From positions 62,001 to 126,000 of the IMG/VR virus record IMGVR_UViG_3300032214_000715: a stretch of 64,000 bases of DNA; one strand, written 5' to 3'. Positions 7,549 to 14,519 of the stretch are shown in pieces. Each line of letters starts with the position of its first letter. Position 1 is the stretch's first letter. Position numbers and translations under genes: made by a program. This stretch comes from a virus. Below the pieces are notes generated by a model, which saw only the letters and a list, made by a program, of their open reading frames with translations, did not search any database and was not told where the DNA came from.

Positions 7549-7965
7549 TTAGCCAATTTCGTTTAGTGCGCGACGAAACAAAATTTCTTGCTTGGCAAAG
7601 GCTTGAATTTCCCAGGGACGATTTAGATAATCAGTGTTCTTAGAATATCGCTTACCAGCCCAGCATTGAGCTCCGCGAGTGCTGCCCTTTAGAATTCCCT
7701 TTGTCATCTGAGCTACGTGAACCATTTCGTGTGCCAACGTTATTCCGAGATTTACCGGTGACGCTTTGGAATTCAAGACTACGAAAAACATATTCTTTGC
7801 GCCGGAAATCGGGACCGTGATTCCAGCTTCCGAGCAATCTGCTTTAAGCGTAATCAAAATAGACCCAACATTTCGGTCTATCTTTAGTTGAGACAACAGA
7901 CTTGGCATAATTGCCTCAAGCAACTTGATTTTTTTGCTGGAACGTCCAGAGAATTCGTACTGCAT
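7549..7965 (-). CDS. Putative zinc metallopeptidase (HExxH)
   Basis: The start at 7965 (MQYEFSGRSSKK) is chosen since the promoter at 7997-8025 removes the longer start. The protein has ITLAHEMVHVAQMTKG, the HExxH zinc-peptidase motif. This is like SprT-type or phage-encoded metalloproteases. The sequence before it (ITVPISGAKNMFFVVLN) forms the typical preceding strands. The substrate is unknown. It heads a unit that continues into the deaminase gene 6 bases away. Confidence 0.7.
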   Translation of the reverse strand: MQYEFSGRSSKKIKLLEAIMPSLLSQLKIDRNVGSILITLKADCSEAGITVPISGAKNMFFVVLNSKASPVNLGITLAHEMVHVAQMTKGILKGSTRGAQCWAGKRYSKNTDYLNRPWEIQAFAKQEILFRRALNEIG

Positions 7966-7996
7966 GTGTATGTTCGCTTTTCTACTCAACAGATAC

Positions 7997-8025
7997 AGTA
8001 TATCATCAATCCTAATTATTGTCAA
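7997..8025 (-). promoter_or_regulatory. Sigma-70-like promoter
   Basis: TTGACA, 17 bp, TATACT; fixes the start of the metallopeptidase gene downstream of it. Confidence 0.85.
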
Positions 8026-8630
8026 ATAATATTGTCATTGTCTAGAATAACTTGCCAGCCCAATCGCAACAAATCAGTGCTAATTTCATCAGTGACTACG
8101 CTCTCGGCCACAAATTTAGCCACTACCATAGCACGGGCGCGTTGCTCTTCCGTCATATCTTCTAATTCGTCGTCTGTGTATTCTCTATTGATACCACTAC
8201 AGTACCAATTAATGTAATCACCTTCCTCACGCATATCAGCAATAATTCCGCCAGCATAGCGCCAGCTACAACTCCAAGTGGTTAGTCCATCTTTCAGAAC
8301 TAGTACAATATTCTCTGGCGTGTCCTCTACTGCGATTTTCTGAAATTCATTGTTACACATAGCCGCATACAAATTCTGTGCGTAGACCTCGCTAGTTCTT
8401 ACTTTTTCTAATACCCAATCAGTGGTTCTTAGATCGTATTCCATATTATTCTGTGTCCAGTCTGGATCTAGTTCTTTGTTATTTTGGTTTATTAACATTT
8501 GATTATAATAATCAACCATAGCTTGAGTTTCCTTATCATTCTCGGGAGTTTTACCATCAGCCGCCTGACGCTCCAAATATTTTTTTTGTTGAAAAGTATA
8601 TCGTTCTGGACTTTTACTAATTTTAGTCAT
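8022..8630 (-). CDS. Hypothetical protein, 202 aa
   Basis: A charged protein with a central tryptophan-rich stretch (TWSCSWRYAGGIIADMRE) and a conserved-looking SGINREYTDDELEDMTEEQR segment. Its start overlaps the stop of the next upstream gene by 4 bases, showing translational coupling. Its own 3' end reaches the -35 of the next promoter. Function unknown. Confidence 0.7.
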   Translation of the reverse strand: MTKISKSPERYTFQQKKYLERQAADGKTPENDKETQAMVDYYNQMLINQNNKELDPDWTQNNMEYDLRTTDWVLEKVRTSEVYAQNLYAAMCNNEFQKIAVEDTPENIVLVLKDGLTTWSCSWRYAGGIIADMREEGDYINWYCSGINREYTDDELEDMTEEQRARAMVVAKFVAESVVTDEISTDLLRLGWQVILDNDNII

Positions 8631-8815
8631 ATTTCAAATCTTGTTAATTCTACGCCACTAAGAAAATTAGTATTTACCAACTCAGATAAAGCATCAAGTT
8701 TTACTAATATCTGATCGTGGGAAATATAAACCCCGGAAATCATATATTCTTTGTTATTGTAAGTGACTAATTGTCCTGTTTTATATATTGGCAAATAAAA
8801 TACTTTAGTTGGCAT
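8627..8815 (-). CDS. Hypothetical SH3-like small protein, 62 aa
   Basis: The start MPTKVFYLPIYKTGQLV at 8815 overlaps the kinase gene end by 11 bases. A longer in-frame start inside the kinase gene is less likely. The protein is almost all beta (QLVTYNNKEYMISGVYIS), as in small barrel proteins. Coupled at both ends with overlapping genes. Function unknown. Confidence 0.6.
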   Translation of the reverse strand: MPTKVFYLPIYKTGQLVTYNNKEYMISGVYISHDQILVKLDALSELVNTNFLSGVELTRFEI

Positions 8816-9275
8816 ACCAAATCTCTTTGAAGCCTTCTTCTTCAGTGGGCATTTCAAAATTTTGAATCATAACGCTAACCACATTCCACGGAATAGTTTT
8901 TCCTGGACGATTTGACAATCGTGTCAGTAATTCGCTTTCAGCCGGTGTACGAAACACTACCGCAATCGCATAGTAGTTAGACAGCATGTTGAACTTCTTT
9001 TTTCTGCTAATGACTGACGTAGAAGTTTGATCCCAGATAATATCCTTGCCTTCATCCCGCGCCCGTACTACATCGTCTGCCATTAGTTTTACGGCATACG
9101 GCATGTAGTCTCGAAAGACTTCACTGTAGGTTTGACCCACTGTATTGGCATAGTTTTCTACATGAGCGTCTGTGCTAACAATAGCACAATTTTTAGCCCA
9201 CTCTTGATTTTTGATCCACGTAGATTTACCACTACCTGGAACACCAACTAATACATACAACTTTGGCTGACTCAT
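8805..9275 (-). CDS. P-loop kinase related to T4 polynucleotide kinase
   Basis: The start at 9275 (MSQPKLYVLVG) is chosen because the promoter at 9301-9329 covers the longer one. The Walker A motif GVPGSGKST is near residue 10. IVSTDAH, then WDQTSTSVISRKKKF and the arginine-rich lid LLTRLSNRPGKTIP, match the layout of the 5'-kinase domain of T4 Pnk. The phosphatase half of T4 Pnk is absent. A 5'-OH RNA kinase role would fit RNA repair in a tRNA-rich phage, but other kinases of this clan are possible. Confidence 0.7.
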   Translation of the reverse strand: MSQPKLYVLVGVPGSGKSTWIKNQEWAKNCAIVSTDAHVENYANTVGQTYSEVFRDYMPYAVKLMADDVVRARDEGKDIIWDQTSTSVISRKKKFNMLSNYYAIAVVFRTPAESELLTRLSNRPGKTIPWNVVSVMIQNFEMPTEEEGFKEIWYAN

Positions 9276-9300
9276 TTGTTTTCCATTTAATGATTGATGT

Positions 9301-9329
9301 AGTATACTATAGACTGTATTTTTTGTCAA
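9301..9329 (-). promoter_or_regulatory. Sigma-70-like promoter for the kinase gene
   Basis: TTGACA, 17 bp, TATACT. Confidence 0.85.
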
Positions 9330-9362
9330 ACAAATTCTATGTTATTTATTCACGTGGGAAAT

Positions 9363-9397
9363 AAAAAAGCACCCGAAGGTGCTTTTAGGTTTTTTCT
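9363..9397 (-). terminator. Rho-independent terminator after the tmRNA gene
   Basis: A GCACC-UUCG-GGTGC hairpin on the minus strand, extended by A-U pairs and followed by a T run. It closes the tmRNA transcription unit. The UUCG loop is on the minus strand. Confidence 0.9.
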
Positions 9398-9655
9398 GTT
9401 GCCCGGTATTTCCTACCGCGATAGCCGGTTTAGGCAGCCATCAGGAATGCTTCATTGTTAGCATTTAAAGGTTTTGCTTCTACAGTCGAGATATCTCAAC
9501 ATTAACGACTTCTGCTTTGCCGATTCTAATCATTTCTTATTAGCTCCGTCGAATCCTTTCATCCCCATAAAAAACATTATATTGCTTTTTATGAAAATGG
9601 TGGAGATGCCGGCATACGATAGCCGGGTCCGCAACTCATCAGATAATGACTTTCA
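9380..9655 (-). ncRNA. ssrA: Circularly permuted tmRNA (ssrA)
   Basis: Read on the minus strand, the acceptor piece comes first. It has a T-arm-like CCGGC...GCCGG hairpin and then CATCTCC-A-CCA, ending at 9599. After a 25-30 base spacer comes the usual tmRNA 5' start GGGGATGAAAGGATTCGACGG at about 9566. GGGGATG pairs with CATCTCC to form the acceptor stem. The coding piece holds the tag frame AKPLNANNEAFLMAA followed by TAA, then a CGGTA/TACCG hairpin and the terminator. This order is that of two-piece (permuted) tmRNAs. The flanks around 9540 and 9640 can form helix P2. The exact mature ends are estimates. In trans-translation the RNA would rescue stalled ribosomes. Confidence 0.82.
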
Positions 9656-9666
9656 AGGAAAATATC

Positions 9667-10353
9667 CTAGCGAATATTTTTATTTATCTCAATCATTCTG
9701 CCAATTTTTATTAGTTCAGTTTCATATAGCATTCTTCTTTCGTGTGATTTTTTACCTTCGTCAAGATTTACTAAACAACCACTATGAATTATAAGCCCAA
9801 AAATATCAATTAGCTTGGATTCTATCGACAATGCTTCATTTTTTGTCATGTTTTCTTTAAGAATAGATACTGAAATTTCAGAACCAGATTTTTTTATTTT
9901 TTGACGATATTTTCTATGCGAATCATTTCTATCTAAATCGTATGCTCTAGATCCTTGACCCATTCCTATATAAAATGGCTGATGCTGCATTCCAATCGTC
10001 GCCGCAAAAGTAGTGACTCCGTGTTTTCCTATAGCTATTTTTTTAGAAGGATCACAGTGAGCATAAACATAATAAGAATTATCAGTGACGTCTTCGTTAT
10101 ATAAATGAAGAATATCTGTGTTGTAAATGTTGACGCACGACTCAAATACTTCTTTTGAATGCTTATTCTTAGAATAATGACCGTGATTGGATCTCAAATT
10201 ACCTAACATATTTTTTGACCACGTCAGTAATTTTTTTAGTTCTTCTTCTGATTGCGAATCAACTTCTATATTCCATATAGAAGTATTACGTATCTGACCT
10301 TTAGTGTCAGTGACCTGTTTTCTTTTTATTTCCATACTAGTAGTATAAGACAT
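9667..10353 (-). CDS. GIY-YIG endonuclease
   Basis: A 228-residue protein. The GIY-YIG core is YYVYAHCDPSKK (residues about 94-105), then FYIGMGQGSRAYDLDRN, and later ALSIESKLIDIFG and LVNLDEG. The N-terminal third is basic and probably binds DNA. A TTGACT-16-TATACT promoter overlaps its first codons, so initiation may occur at a second ATG (MEIKRKQV, 10335). The gene ends just before the tmRNA acceptor piece, as if it were inserted next to that RNA gene. Confidence 0.85.
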   Translation of the reverse strand: MSYTTSMEIKRKQVTDTKGQIRNTSIWNIEVDSQSEEELKKLLTWSKNMLGNLRSNHGHYSKNKHSKEVFESCVNIYNTDILHLYNEDVTDNSYYVYAHCDPSKKIAIGKHGVTTFAATIGMQHQPFYIGMGQGSRAYDLDRNDSHRKYRQKIKKSGSEISVSILKENMTKNEALSIESKLIDIFGLIIHSGCLVNLDEGKKSHERRMLYETELIKIGRMIEINKNIR

Positions 10354-10369
10354 TTGAATGATAAGTCAA
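10342..10369 (-). promoter_or_regulatory. Sigma-70-like promoter over the GIY-YIG gene start
   Basis: TTGACT, 16 bp, TATACT. It could serve the downstream tmRNA. Confidence 0.6.
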
Positions 10370-10453
10370 GTAATTTGGCGCAATGCTAGCCGTCCGGAAC
10401 ACTTTTCTCTTTGCTTCTTTCCTTACGGTCTTTACAGCAATAACTTACAATAC

Positions 10454-10461
10454 TATTTATA
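10454..10461 (-). promoter_or_regulatory. T4-type late promoter box
   Basis: A perfect TATAAATA within an AATACTAT/ATAGTATT palindrome, about 100 bases before the GIY-YIG gene. Confidence 0.5.
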
Positions 10462-10466
10462 TAGTA

Positions 10467-10658
10467 TTACCAATTCTCCACGCTAGAAATTACAACTTCA
10501 AAGGTGCCTTCAATATCACCAATCTTAGTTTGAACTTTCATAGTAACAGTAGCGCCAATACCGCTGCTATTGTCACTTTCTACTTCAAAAAATTCCACAT
10601 CAGGAAATTTCTTTGACAGTTCAACCATCTTTTCTAAGTCATCACGATGTAGCAACAT
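10467..10658 (-). CDS. Hypothetical protein, 63 aa
   Basis: The start MLLHRDDLEKM is preferred because it overlaps the phosphatase stop by 17 bases with a purine-rich site before it. An in-frame ATG six codons earlier (MLRVSK) is also possible. The protein is a helix followed by beta strands (VEFFEVES, TVTMKVQT). Function unknown. Confidence 0.6.
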   Translation of the reverse strand: MLLHRDDLEKMVELSKKFPDVEFFEVESDNSSGIGATVTMKVQTKIGDIEGTFEVVISSVENW

Positions 10659-11130
10659 TTTGCTTACTCTTAACATATTCACGATATTCACGCTGCCAAT
10701 TATGTTCTTCGGGAACATCGTATGGCAATCCTAATTCACCCATCATAAGACGCATTACACGTGTATTTGGACTACGAAATCCTTCTACTAGCATAAAGCC
10801 CATATGTTCACCTACTTGTGCCACTGCGCCACTACGAGCTACTCCTGCGTAACAGTGTACTACAACATTCATATTCTTGTCAAGTGCGTGACGCAATAAA
10901 CCAACCAATTCTTTTGCTTGTGACTCACTGATAAACATTTCAGGATCATCAGCTTCATCGTTGTCATCAATATCAAGAAATTCAAAACGATAAATTTCTT
11001 TGAATTCATGCTTTGGTGTAGGGAACCAGCCTGCTGGATCCATAATTTGAATTAGCATAGAGTTTGATCCAGCTTTGTGATGGTGTCCTATAGGCACATC
11101 GGCAGCGGCTACATTTTCAATCCAGGGCAT
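10642..11130 (-). CDS. Tyrosine/dual-specificity protein phosphatase-like
   Basis: The 162-residue protein has VVVHCYAGVARSGAVAQV, matching the HC(X)5R active-site loop of the cysteine phosphatase family. An acidic loop (DIDDNDEADDPEMF) may supply the general acid. Phage copies may dephosphorylate host proteins, RNA or nucleotides. It follows the parvulin gene by 11 bases. Confidence 0.8.
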   Translation of the reverse strand: MPWIENVAAADVPIGHHHKAGSNSMLIQIMDPAGWFPTPKHEFKEIYRFEFLDIDDNDEADDPEMFISESQAKELVGLLRHALDKNMNVVVHCYAGVARSGAVAQVGEHMGFMLVEGFRSPNTRVMRLMMGELGLPYDVPEEHNWQREYREYVKSKQNVATS

Positions 11131-11141
11131 TATGTTTCAAA

Positions 11142-11423
11142 TTACTGAAGTCTAACTATGATGTGCCAACCAAATTGTGTTTGTACTGGGTTGCTTACTT
11201 GCCCAACAGTCATTGAAAGCACGGCGTCTTCAAACGGTTTTACCATTTGTCCTGGACCGAACATACCCAAGTTGCCTCCATTTTGTCCACTAGGACACTT
11301 TGAATGTTGTTTTGCTAATTCCACGAATGTTTCCATCGTGGAGCTTTCTGTTAGTTTCTGTAGAAGAGATTGTGCCGTGGTTTGATCTTCAACTAAGATA
11401 TGACTTGCTGCTACTTGTGACAT
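11142..11423 (-). CDS. Parvulin-type peptidyl-prolyl isomerase
   Basis: The whole 93-residue protein is one PpiC/parvulin domain: ASHILVEDQTTAQSLLQKL, FVELAKQHSKCPSGQNGGNLG, MVKPFEDAVLSM, VQTQFGWHIIVRL. It has no signal peptide or chaperone domain, so it should act in the cytoplasm, perhaps folding virion proteins. An SD (aggaaaa) precedes the ATG. Confidence 0.9.
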   Translation of the reverse strand: MSQVAASHILVEDQTTAQSLLQKLTESSTMETFVELAKQHSKCPSGQNGGNLGMFGPGQMVKPFEDAVLSMTVGQVSNPVQTQFGWHIIVRLQ

Positions 11424-11643
11424 ATTTTTCCTATATAAAATGTCGTTGCCACCGCTACCACGCGGCCCACCGACTGAGTTGCTTGCCCTGTCACGACAGT
11501 ATTTAGTATGGAAGGTTACTGTTGCCCCCTAAGATATCTCAAGTCGCCCATGTTAGCGGGCCTTGCGGTATGATCCTAAGCACCGTGTAGATATGGTAAC
11601 TACAATACCCACTTTTGTAAAGTCAAAGTGTAAAACTGGTTTT

Positions 11644-11719
11644 TGGAGCGTCCGCCCGGAAATCGAACCGGGTACTGGAACTTGGAAGGATCCTGTGTTT
11701 CCGCTTACACCACGAACGC
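11644..11719 (-). tRNA. tRNA-Gly(UCC)
   Basis: Full cloverleaf with a 7-bp acceptor stem and encoded CCA. The anticodon loop is CTTCCAA, giving UCC. One T-T mismatch sits in the anticodon stem. It is the last tRNA of the minus-strand cluster. Confidence 0.9.
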
Positions 11720-11727
11720 ATTTATTT

Positions 11728-11802
11728 TGGAGCAGGATATCGGGTTTGAACCGATGACATTCTCGTTGGCAACGAGACATTCTACCACTGAATTAATCCT
11801 GC
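11728..11802 (-). tRNA. tRNA-Gly(GCC)
   Basis: Full cloverleaf with encoded CCA. The anticodon arm CTCGT-TGCCAA-CGAG gives GCC. The T arm is ATCGG-TTCAAAC-CCGAT. Confidence 0.93.
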
Positions 11803-11810
11803 GCATTAAT

Positions 11811-11969
11811 CTATTTGTTACTATACTTCCAATCAACTACTTGCCAATACCCTTCACGATATTCTTCAATCTGTCCCATATTATTTATTCGCAACGTTTC
11901 TTGCTGATTAACTTTTCTATCGTCAATTATAGCGTTCTCGTCAAGTTTGTCAAGTACAACATTTTCCAT
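11811..11969 (-). CDS. Small hypothetical protein, 52 aa
   Basis: The start MENVVLDKLDENAIIDDR lies exactly 5 bases after a late-promoter-like TGTAAATA, so the message may be leaderless. The C-terminus is QIEEYREGYWQVVDWKY. A longer in-frame start lies upstream of the promoter and is not used here. Function unknown. Confidence 0.5.
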   Translation of the reverse strand: MENVVLDKLDENAIIDDRKVNQQETLRINNMGQIEEYREGYWQVVDWKYSNK

Positions 11970-11974
11970 AATAC

Positions 11975-11982
11975 TATTTACA
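11975..11982 (-). promoter_or_regulatory. Late-promoter-like box TGTAAATA
   Basis: Differs by one base from the T4 late consensus TATAAATA. Five bases separate it from the ATG at 11969. Confidence 0.4.
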
Positions 11983-12066
11983 CACCGTCTTATCGTGTGA
12001 AAAAATATACTTAAGTACATAACACTGATCAACAGTACTACTTAAATAAGTCATAAGGAGTCTAGC

Positions 12067-12351
12067 ATGAGCAAAGATCGCGAATTATTACAACGATACC
12101 TTCAAGTTATTAACGAAGCCACTACAGTAATCGCAGAGAAGTGGGGCGTAAGCGGAGCAGTAAATCCACGCGAACAGGGTAAATACGCTGGCAAAACAAA
12201 AGAAGAGTTACTGAAATCATATAACGCTCTTAAACGTAGCGGACCACATCCACGTAACAGTCCCGAATACGGTCGCATGCGTGAATTAGCATTTGCTATA
12301 CGTGCCAAGAGTGGATGGGGCAAAGTTGGAGAAGACTATAGCGAAGAGTAA
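12067..12351 (+). CDS. Small modular phage protein, 94 aa
   Basis: Plus-strand gene with a strong SD (aaggag) before the ATG. The core, GKYAGKTKEELLKSYNALKR followed by GPHPRNSPEYGRMRELAFAI, is a module I associate with repeat-bounded (QGVAEG) modules of environmental phages. Here it stands alone. It is followed within 3 bases by another plus-strand frame. Function unknown. Confidence 0.75.
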   Translation: MSKDRELLQRYLQVINEATTVIAEKWGVSGAVNPREQGKYAGKTKEELLKSYNALKRSGPHPRNSPEYGRMRELAFAIRAKSGWGKVGEDYSEE

Positions 12352-12354
12352 TAT

Positions 12355-12558
12355 ATGCCGCCGTGCGACTTCATCACTCTGTATGAAATAGGAGTTGGAT
12401 CATTAGCGGTACGACACAGTGAAATTACAACGATTGAACTTACCGCAGAATGCGCTAGTCGCATTACATTAAGCAATGGGTATAGCAAAGTAGTACAAGA
12501 AAATCCAACTAGAATATTGTTCTTAATCAACGCAGCACAAGAATTGTGTAAAGATTAA
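12355..12558 (+). CDS. Hypothetical protein, 67 aa
   Basis: The gene follows the previous plus-strand gene after 3 bases and has gaagag as a possible ribosome site. It contains beta-rich SLAVRHSEITTIELTAE and a helical end. It converges on the SET-domain gene with a 4-base overlap of stops. No family recognised. Confidence 0.55.
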   Translation: MPPCDFITLYEIGVGSLAVRHSEITTIELTAECASRITLSNGYSKVVQENPTRILFLINAAQELCKD

Positions 12559-13049
12559 GAATCCCAACTCAATCTAGATGTTTTCATTGCCGGAGCGCCC
12601 GCGTATTTCTTAACAATTTCTTCTCCAGCATCTATAAATCTAAGCGCTCGTAGTCCAACTACATTATTGGTAGTGTCAATGACTTCCTCAGCATTGGGTC
12701 TTTCGCTGTGATTGGATAATAAGAATGAGCTGATATGTATCACTCCAGTACTCTCACTGTATCTCCATCTTTTTGTCTTAGCAAACACAGCAGCATCTTC
12801 TGGTGATAATTTATATTCTATTCTACCAATTGGTATGACATGCTGATTATTGATCCAACGAAGACCCATCATTTTTACGAACCTAGTGTTCTTAATTATC
12901 TGCCAGTCTTCATCATCTATTTTTACAACTGGATCTAGAACAATTAATTCTCCATTCTGAATTGGAACAGAAGCAAATAATCCATTGCCCGCACTCTTAA
13001 TTCGTGACTTGGCCATATAACTCTTTGATGTTACTTCATTAATACGCAT
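12555..13049 (-). CDS. SET-domain protein (putative lysine methyltransferase)
   Basis: The SET-domain motifs are visible: SRIKSAGNGLFASVPIQNGE at the N-terminus, SNHSERPNAEEV (the N-H-S cofactor-binding motif) near residue 112, and LRFIDAGEEIVKKYAG near the end. The 164-residue length fits a minimal SET domain. In phages its target is unknown; modifying host or virion proteins is possible. The ATG lies 5 bases after an ATAAATA box, suggesting a leaderless late message. Confidence 0.75.
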   Translation of the reverse strand: MRINEVTSKSYMAKSRIKSAGNGLFASVPIQNGELIVLDPVVKIDDEDWQIIKNTRFVKMMGLRWINNQHVIPIGRIEYKLSPEDAAVFAKTKRWRYSESTGVIHISSFLLSNHSERPNAEEVIDTTNNVVGLRALRFIDAGEEIVKKYAGAPAMKTSRLSWDS

Positions 13050-13054
13050 ATATG

Positions 13055-13061
13055 TATTTAT
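13055..13061 (-). promoter_or_regulatory. T4-type late promoter
   Basis: ATAAATA placed 5 bases from the SET gene ATG. By T4 rules transcription would begin at the A of the ATG. Confidence 0.6.
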
Positions 13062-13075
13062 GTTAGAAATAAACT

Positions 13076-13149
13076 TGGTGCTCCTAGCAAGAATCGAACT
13101 TGCGATTCGGCTTTACCAAAGCCGTAGTATGCCATTTACTTATAGGAGC
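13076..13149 (-). tRNA. tRNA-Thr(GGU)
   Basis: Full cloverleaf, encoded CCA. Anticodon arm CGGCT-TTGGTAA-AGCCG gives GGU. Confidence 0.93.
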
Positions 13150-13151
13150 AG

Positions 13152-13241
13152 TGGCGGGCAAGGTGGGATTCGAACCCACGGAAGAGTTTCCCCTTCGCCA
13201 GTTTTCAAGACTGGAGCCATAATCCACTCGGCCACCTGCCC
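13152..13241 (-). tRNA. tRNA-Ser(UGA)
   Basis: Class II tRNA with long variable arm and encoded CCA. Anticodon arm CCAGT-CTTGAAA-ACTGG gives UGA. Confidence 0.95.
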
Positions 13242-13295
13242 ATATTCTTTAACACACTATTTATCACATTGTACACCGTGTGTTATGGTGAAGTT

Positions 13296-13369
13296 TGGCG
13301 TCCCTCCAGGGAGTCAAACCCCGGCCCTCAGTTTTGGAGACTGATGTGCTATCGTAACACTTGAGAGAC
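13296..13369 (-). tRNA. tRNA-Trp(CCA)
   Basis: Full cloverleaf with encoded CCA and G discriminator. Anticodon arm TCAGT-CTCCAAA-ACTGA gives CCA. Confidence 0.93.
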
Positions 13370-13376
13370 AATAATT

Positions 13377-13466
13377 TGGCGGAGTGACTGGGACTTGAAC
13401 CCAGAAGCCTGCTTTCGCAAACCGACGGATTAGCAATCCGCTCCAATACCATTATGGGACCACTCC
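13377..13466 (-). tRNA. tRNA-Ser(GCU)
   Basis: Class II tRNA with encoded CCA and G discriminator. The anticodon loop TTGCTAA gives GCU. Confidence 0.95.
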
Positions 13467-13471
13467 AATTT

Positions 13472-13556
13472 TGGTGCCCCAGGTCGGACTCGAACCGACA
13501 CGCCTTTCGGCAATGGCTTCTAAGACCATCGTGGCTACCAGTTACACCACCGGGGC
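13472..13556 (-). tRNA. tRNA-Leu(UAG)
   Basis: Class II tRNA with encoded CCA. Anticodon arm ATGGT-CTTAGAA-GCCAT gives UAG. Confidence 0.95.
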
Positions 13557-13567
13557 AATTTAAATTT

Positions 13568-13645
13568 TGGCAGGGGATCCAGGATTTGAACCTGGGAATG
13601 TCGGAATCAAAATCCGATGCCTTAGACCAACTTGGCTAATCCCCT
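13568..13645 (-). tRNA. tRNA-Gln(UUG)
   Basis: Full cloverleaf with encoded CCA. Anticodon arm TCGGA-TTTTGAT-TCCGA gives UUG. Its 5' end overlaps the last codons of the HNH gene upstream. Confidence 0.92.
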
Positions 13646-14086
13646 TTTGTTGTATTTTCCTCTTTTTTTACCGGATAAAGATGTTGAAATATTCTTTTTG
13701 TGTTCTTCTGATTTTGGTTTTGTGGATCCTTTATTCTTTTTCCCATTTTCAGATAACATATTTTTAGTCTGTTCTTCTCCGTATTTAAGAACAGATCGCT
13801 CGTATGGAGAAAGATGTGTTCCACGGTCTACTTGATCTAAGTGATTATCTTTATATGATCCCCAATAGATATGATTTGGATTTGAACATTTAGGATTATT
13901 ACAGGCATGACACACGATAGCATTGTCTCCCTTTTTAGGGATAGATGTATTAAGAGTGAATGCCAAAAGCCCAGTTAAATGATAAGAATATTTCAATCCT
14001 CTTTCGTCACATTTTTCATATAGTTTAATATGCGTCATTCTTTCATCTTTTGAACTAAACATATATTCTTTAATATCAATTGGCAT
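13622..14086 (-). CDS. HNH homing endonuclease inside the tRNA cluster
   Basis: The start MPIDIKEYMFSS at 14086 has aaagga before it. A longer reading runs through tRNA sequence and is rejected. The core is CHACNNPKCSNPNHIYWGSYKDN, a zinc-ribbon HNH (NxxH...N) of the type found in phages, followed by a lysine-rich NUMOD3-like tail (SEEHKKNISTSLSGKK). The stop lies inside the tRNA-Gln gene. A tRNA 5' half is left just upstream, as if the gene had replaced the 3' half. Confidence 0.85.
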   Translation of the reverse strand: MPIDIKEYMFSSKDERMTHIKLYEKCDERGLKYSYHLTGLLAFTLNTSIPKKGDNAIVCHACNNPKCSNPNHIYWGSYKDNHLDQVDRGTHLSPYERSVLKYGEEQTKNMLSENGKKNKGSTKPKSEEHKKNISTSLSGKKRGKYNKRGLAKLV

Positions 14087-14122
14087 AATAATTCCTTTGT
14101 TTTTATTATTTAGTAAAACAAC

Positions 14123-14157
14123 ATAAATTCTATGCTCTCCCAATTGAGCTAACCCCC
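14123..14157 (-). pseudogene. tRNA 5' half (remnant)
   Basis: GGGGGTTA followed by a perfect D arm (GCTC...GAGC) looks like the first third of a tRNA. The sequence then changes to AT-rich leader of the HNH gene. No matching 3' half is found nearby, so this is a broken tRNA at an endonuclease insertion. Confidence 0.6.
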
Positions 14158-14165
14158 ATCTGAAT

Positions 14166-14235
14166 AAAACAGGATGCTTTTTACGTTTCAAATTAAAAGT
14201 TTGATGTATAAAGTTTGCTGTACGCATCCTAAAAT
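14166..14235 (-). repeat. Spacer hairpin, copy 1
   Basis: AGGATGC at 14171 pairs with GCATCCT at 14224, with an inner TCAAA/TTTGA stem. A second copy near 14.6 kb has GGATCC arms instead, a paired change that supports RNA structure. Confidence 0.6.
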
Positions 14236-14236
14236 C

Positions 14237-14331
14237 TGGACCGTCGGACAGGATTCGAACCTGCATCAGTATACAGTGATACCACTCCAGTTACCTTTGT
14301 CCGCGTTCGTAGCGCGAGGGGATACCGACGG
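14237..14331 (-). tRNA. tRNA-like gene of unusual architecture, isotype unclear
   Basis: It has a perfect 7-bp acceptor stem (CCGTCGG/CCGACGG), a normal T arm (GCAGG-TTCGAAT-CCTGT) and encoded CCA. The middle does not fold as a normal tRNA. One hairpin, TCGCG-CTACGAA-CGCGG, looks like an anticodon arm for Arg(ACG), but then no D arm is left and the variable region is 35 bases. Alternatively this hairpin is an insert in the D loop of a tRNA with TCC/GGA D stem. I cannot choose. Confidence 0.6.
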
Positions 14332-14341
14332 ATTGTATTCT

Positions 14342-14417
14342 TGGTGCCGCCTCTAGGGATTGAACCTAGTTCTCTGGTGCTTCAAACCAGCGTGAGGACC
14401 ACCTTCACCAAAGCGGC
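14342..14417 (-). tRNA. tRNA-Phe(GAA)
   Basis: Full cloverleaf, encoded CCA. Anticodon arm CTGGT-TTGAAGC-ACCAG gives GAA. Confidence 0.94.
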
Positions 14418-14431
14418 TAAAACTTCTTAGG

Positions 14432-14503
14432 GGTGACCAACGGAATTCGAATCCGTACTATCACGGTCACAGCATGAGGTGCTAACCATTACACTATGGT
14501 CAC
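14432..14503 (-). tRNA. tRNA-His(GUG)
   Basis: Cloverleaf with GTGACCA/TGGTCAC acceptor and C discriminator, as in bacterial His tRNA. The loop CTGTGAC gives GUG. The 3' end reads CCT, so CCA is not encoded. The base before position 1 is A, so the usual extra G is not encoded either. Confidence 0.88.
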
Positions 14504-14519
14504 TCCTAAGCAGTCTTTT

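Noticed and set aside
9474-9794. Plus-strand open frame of 106 codons
   Set aside because: It is antisense to the tmRNA gene and the end of the GIY-YIG gene, with no ribosome site.
11643-12014. Plus-strand open frame of 123 codons
   Set aside because: It runs through two minus-strand tRNA genes and is a shadow.
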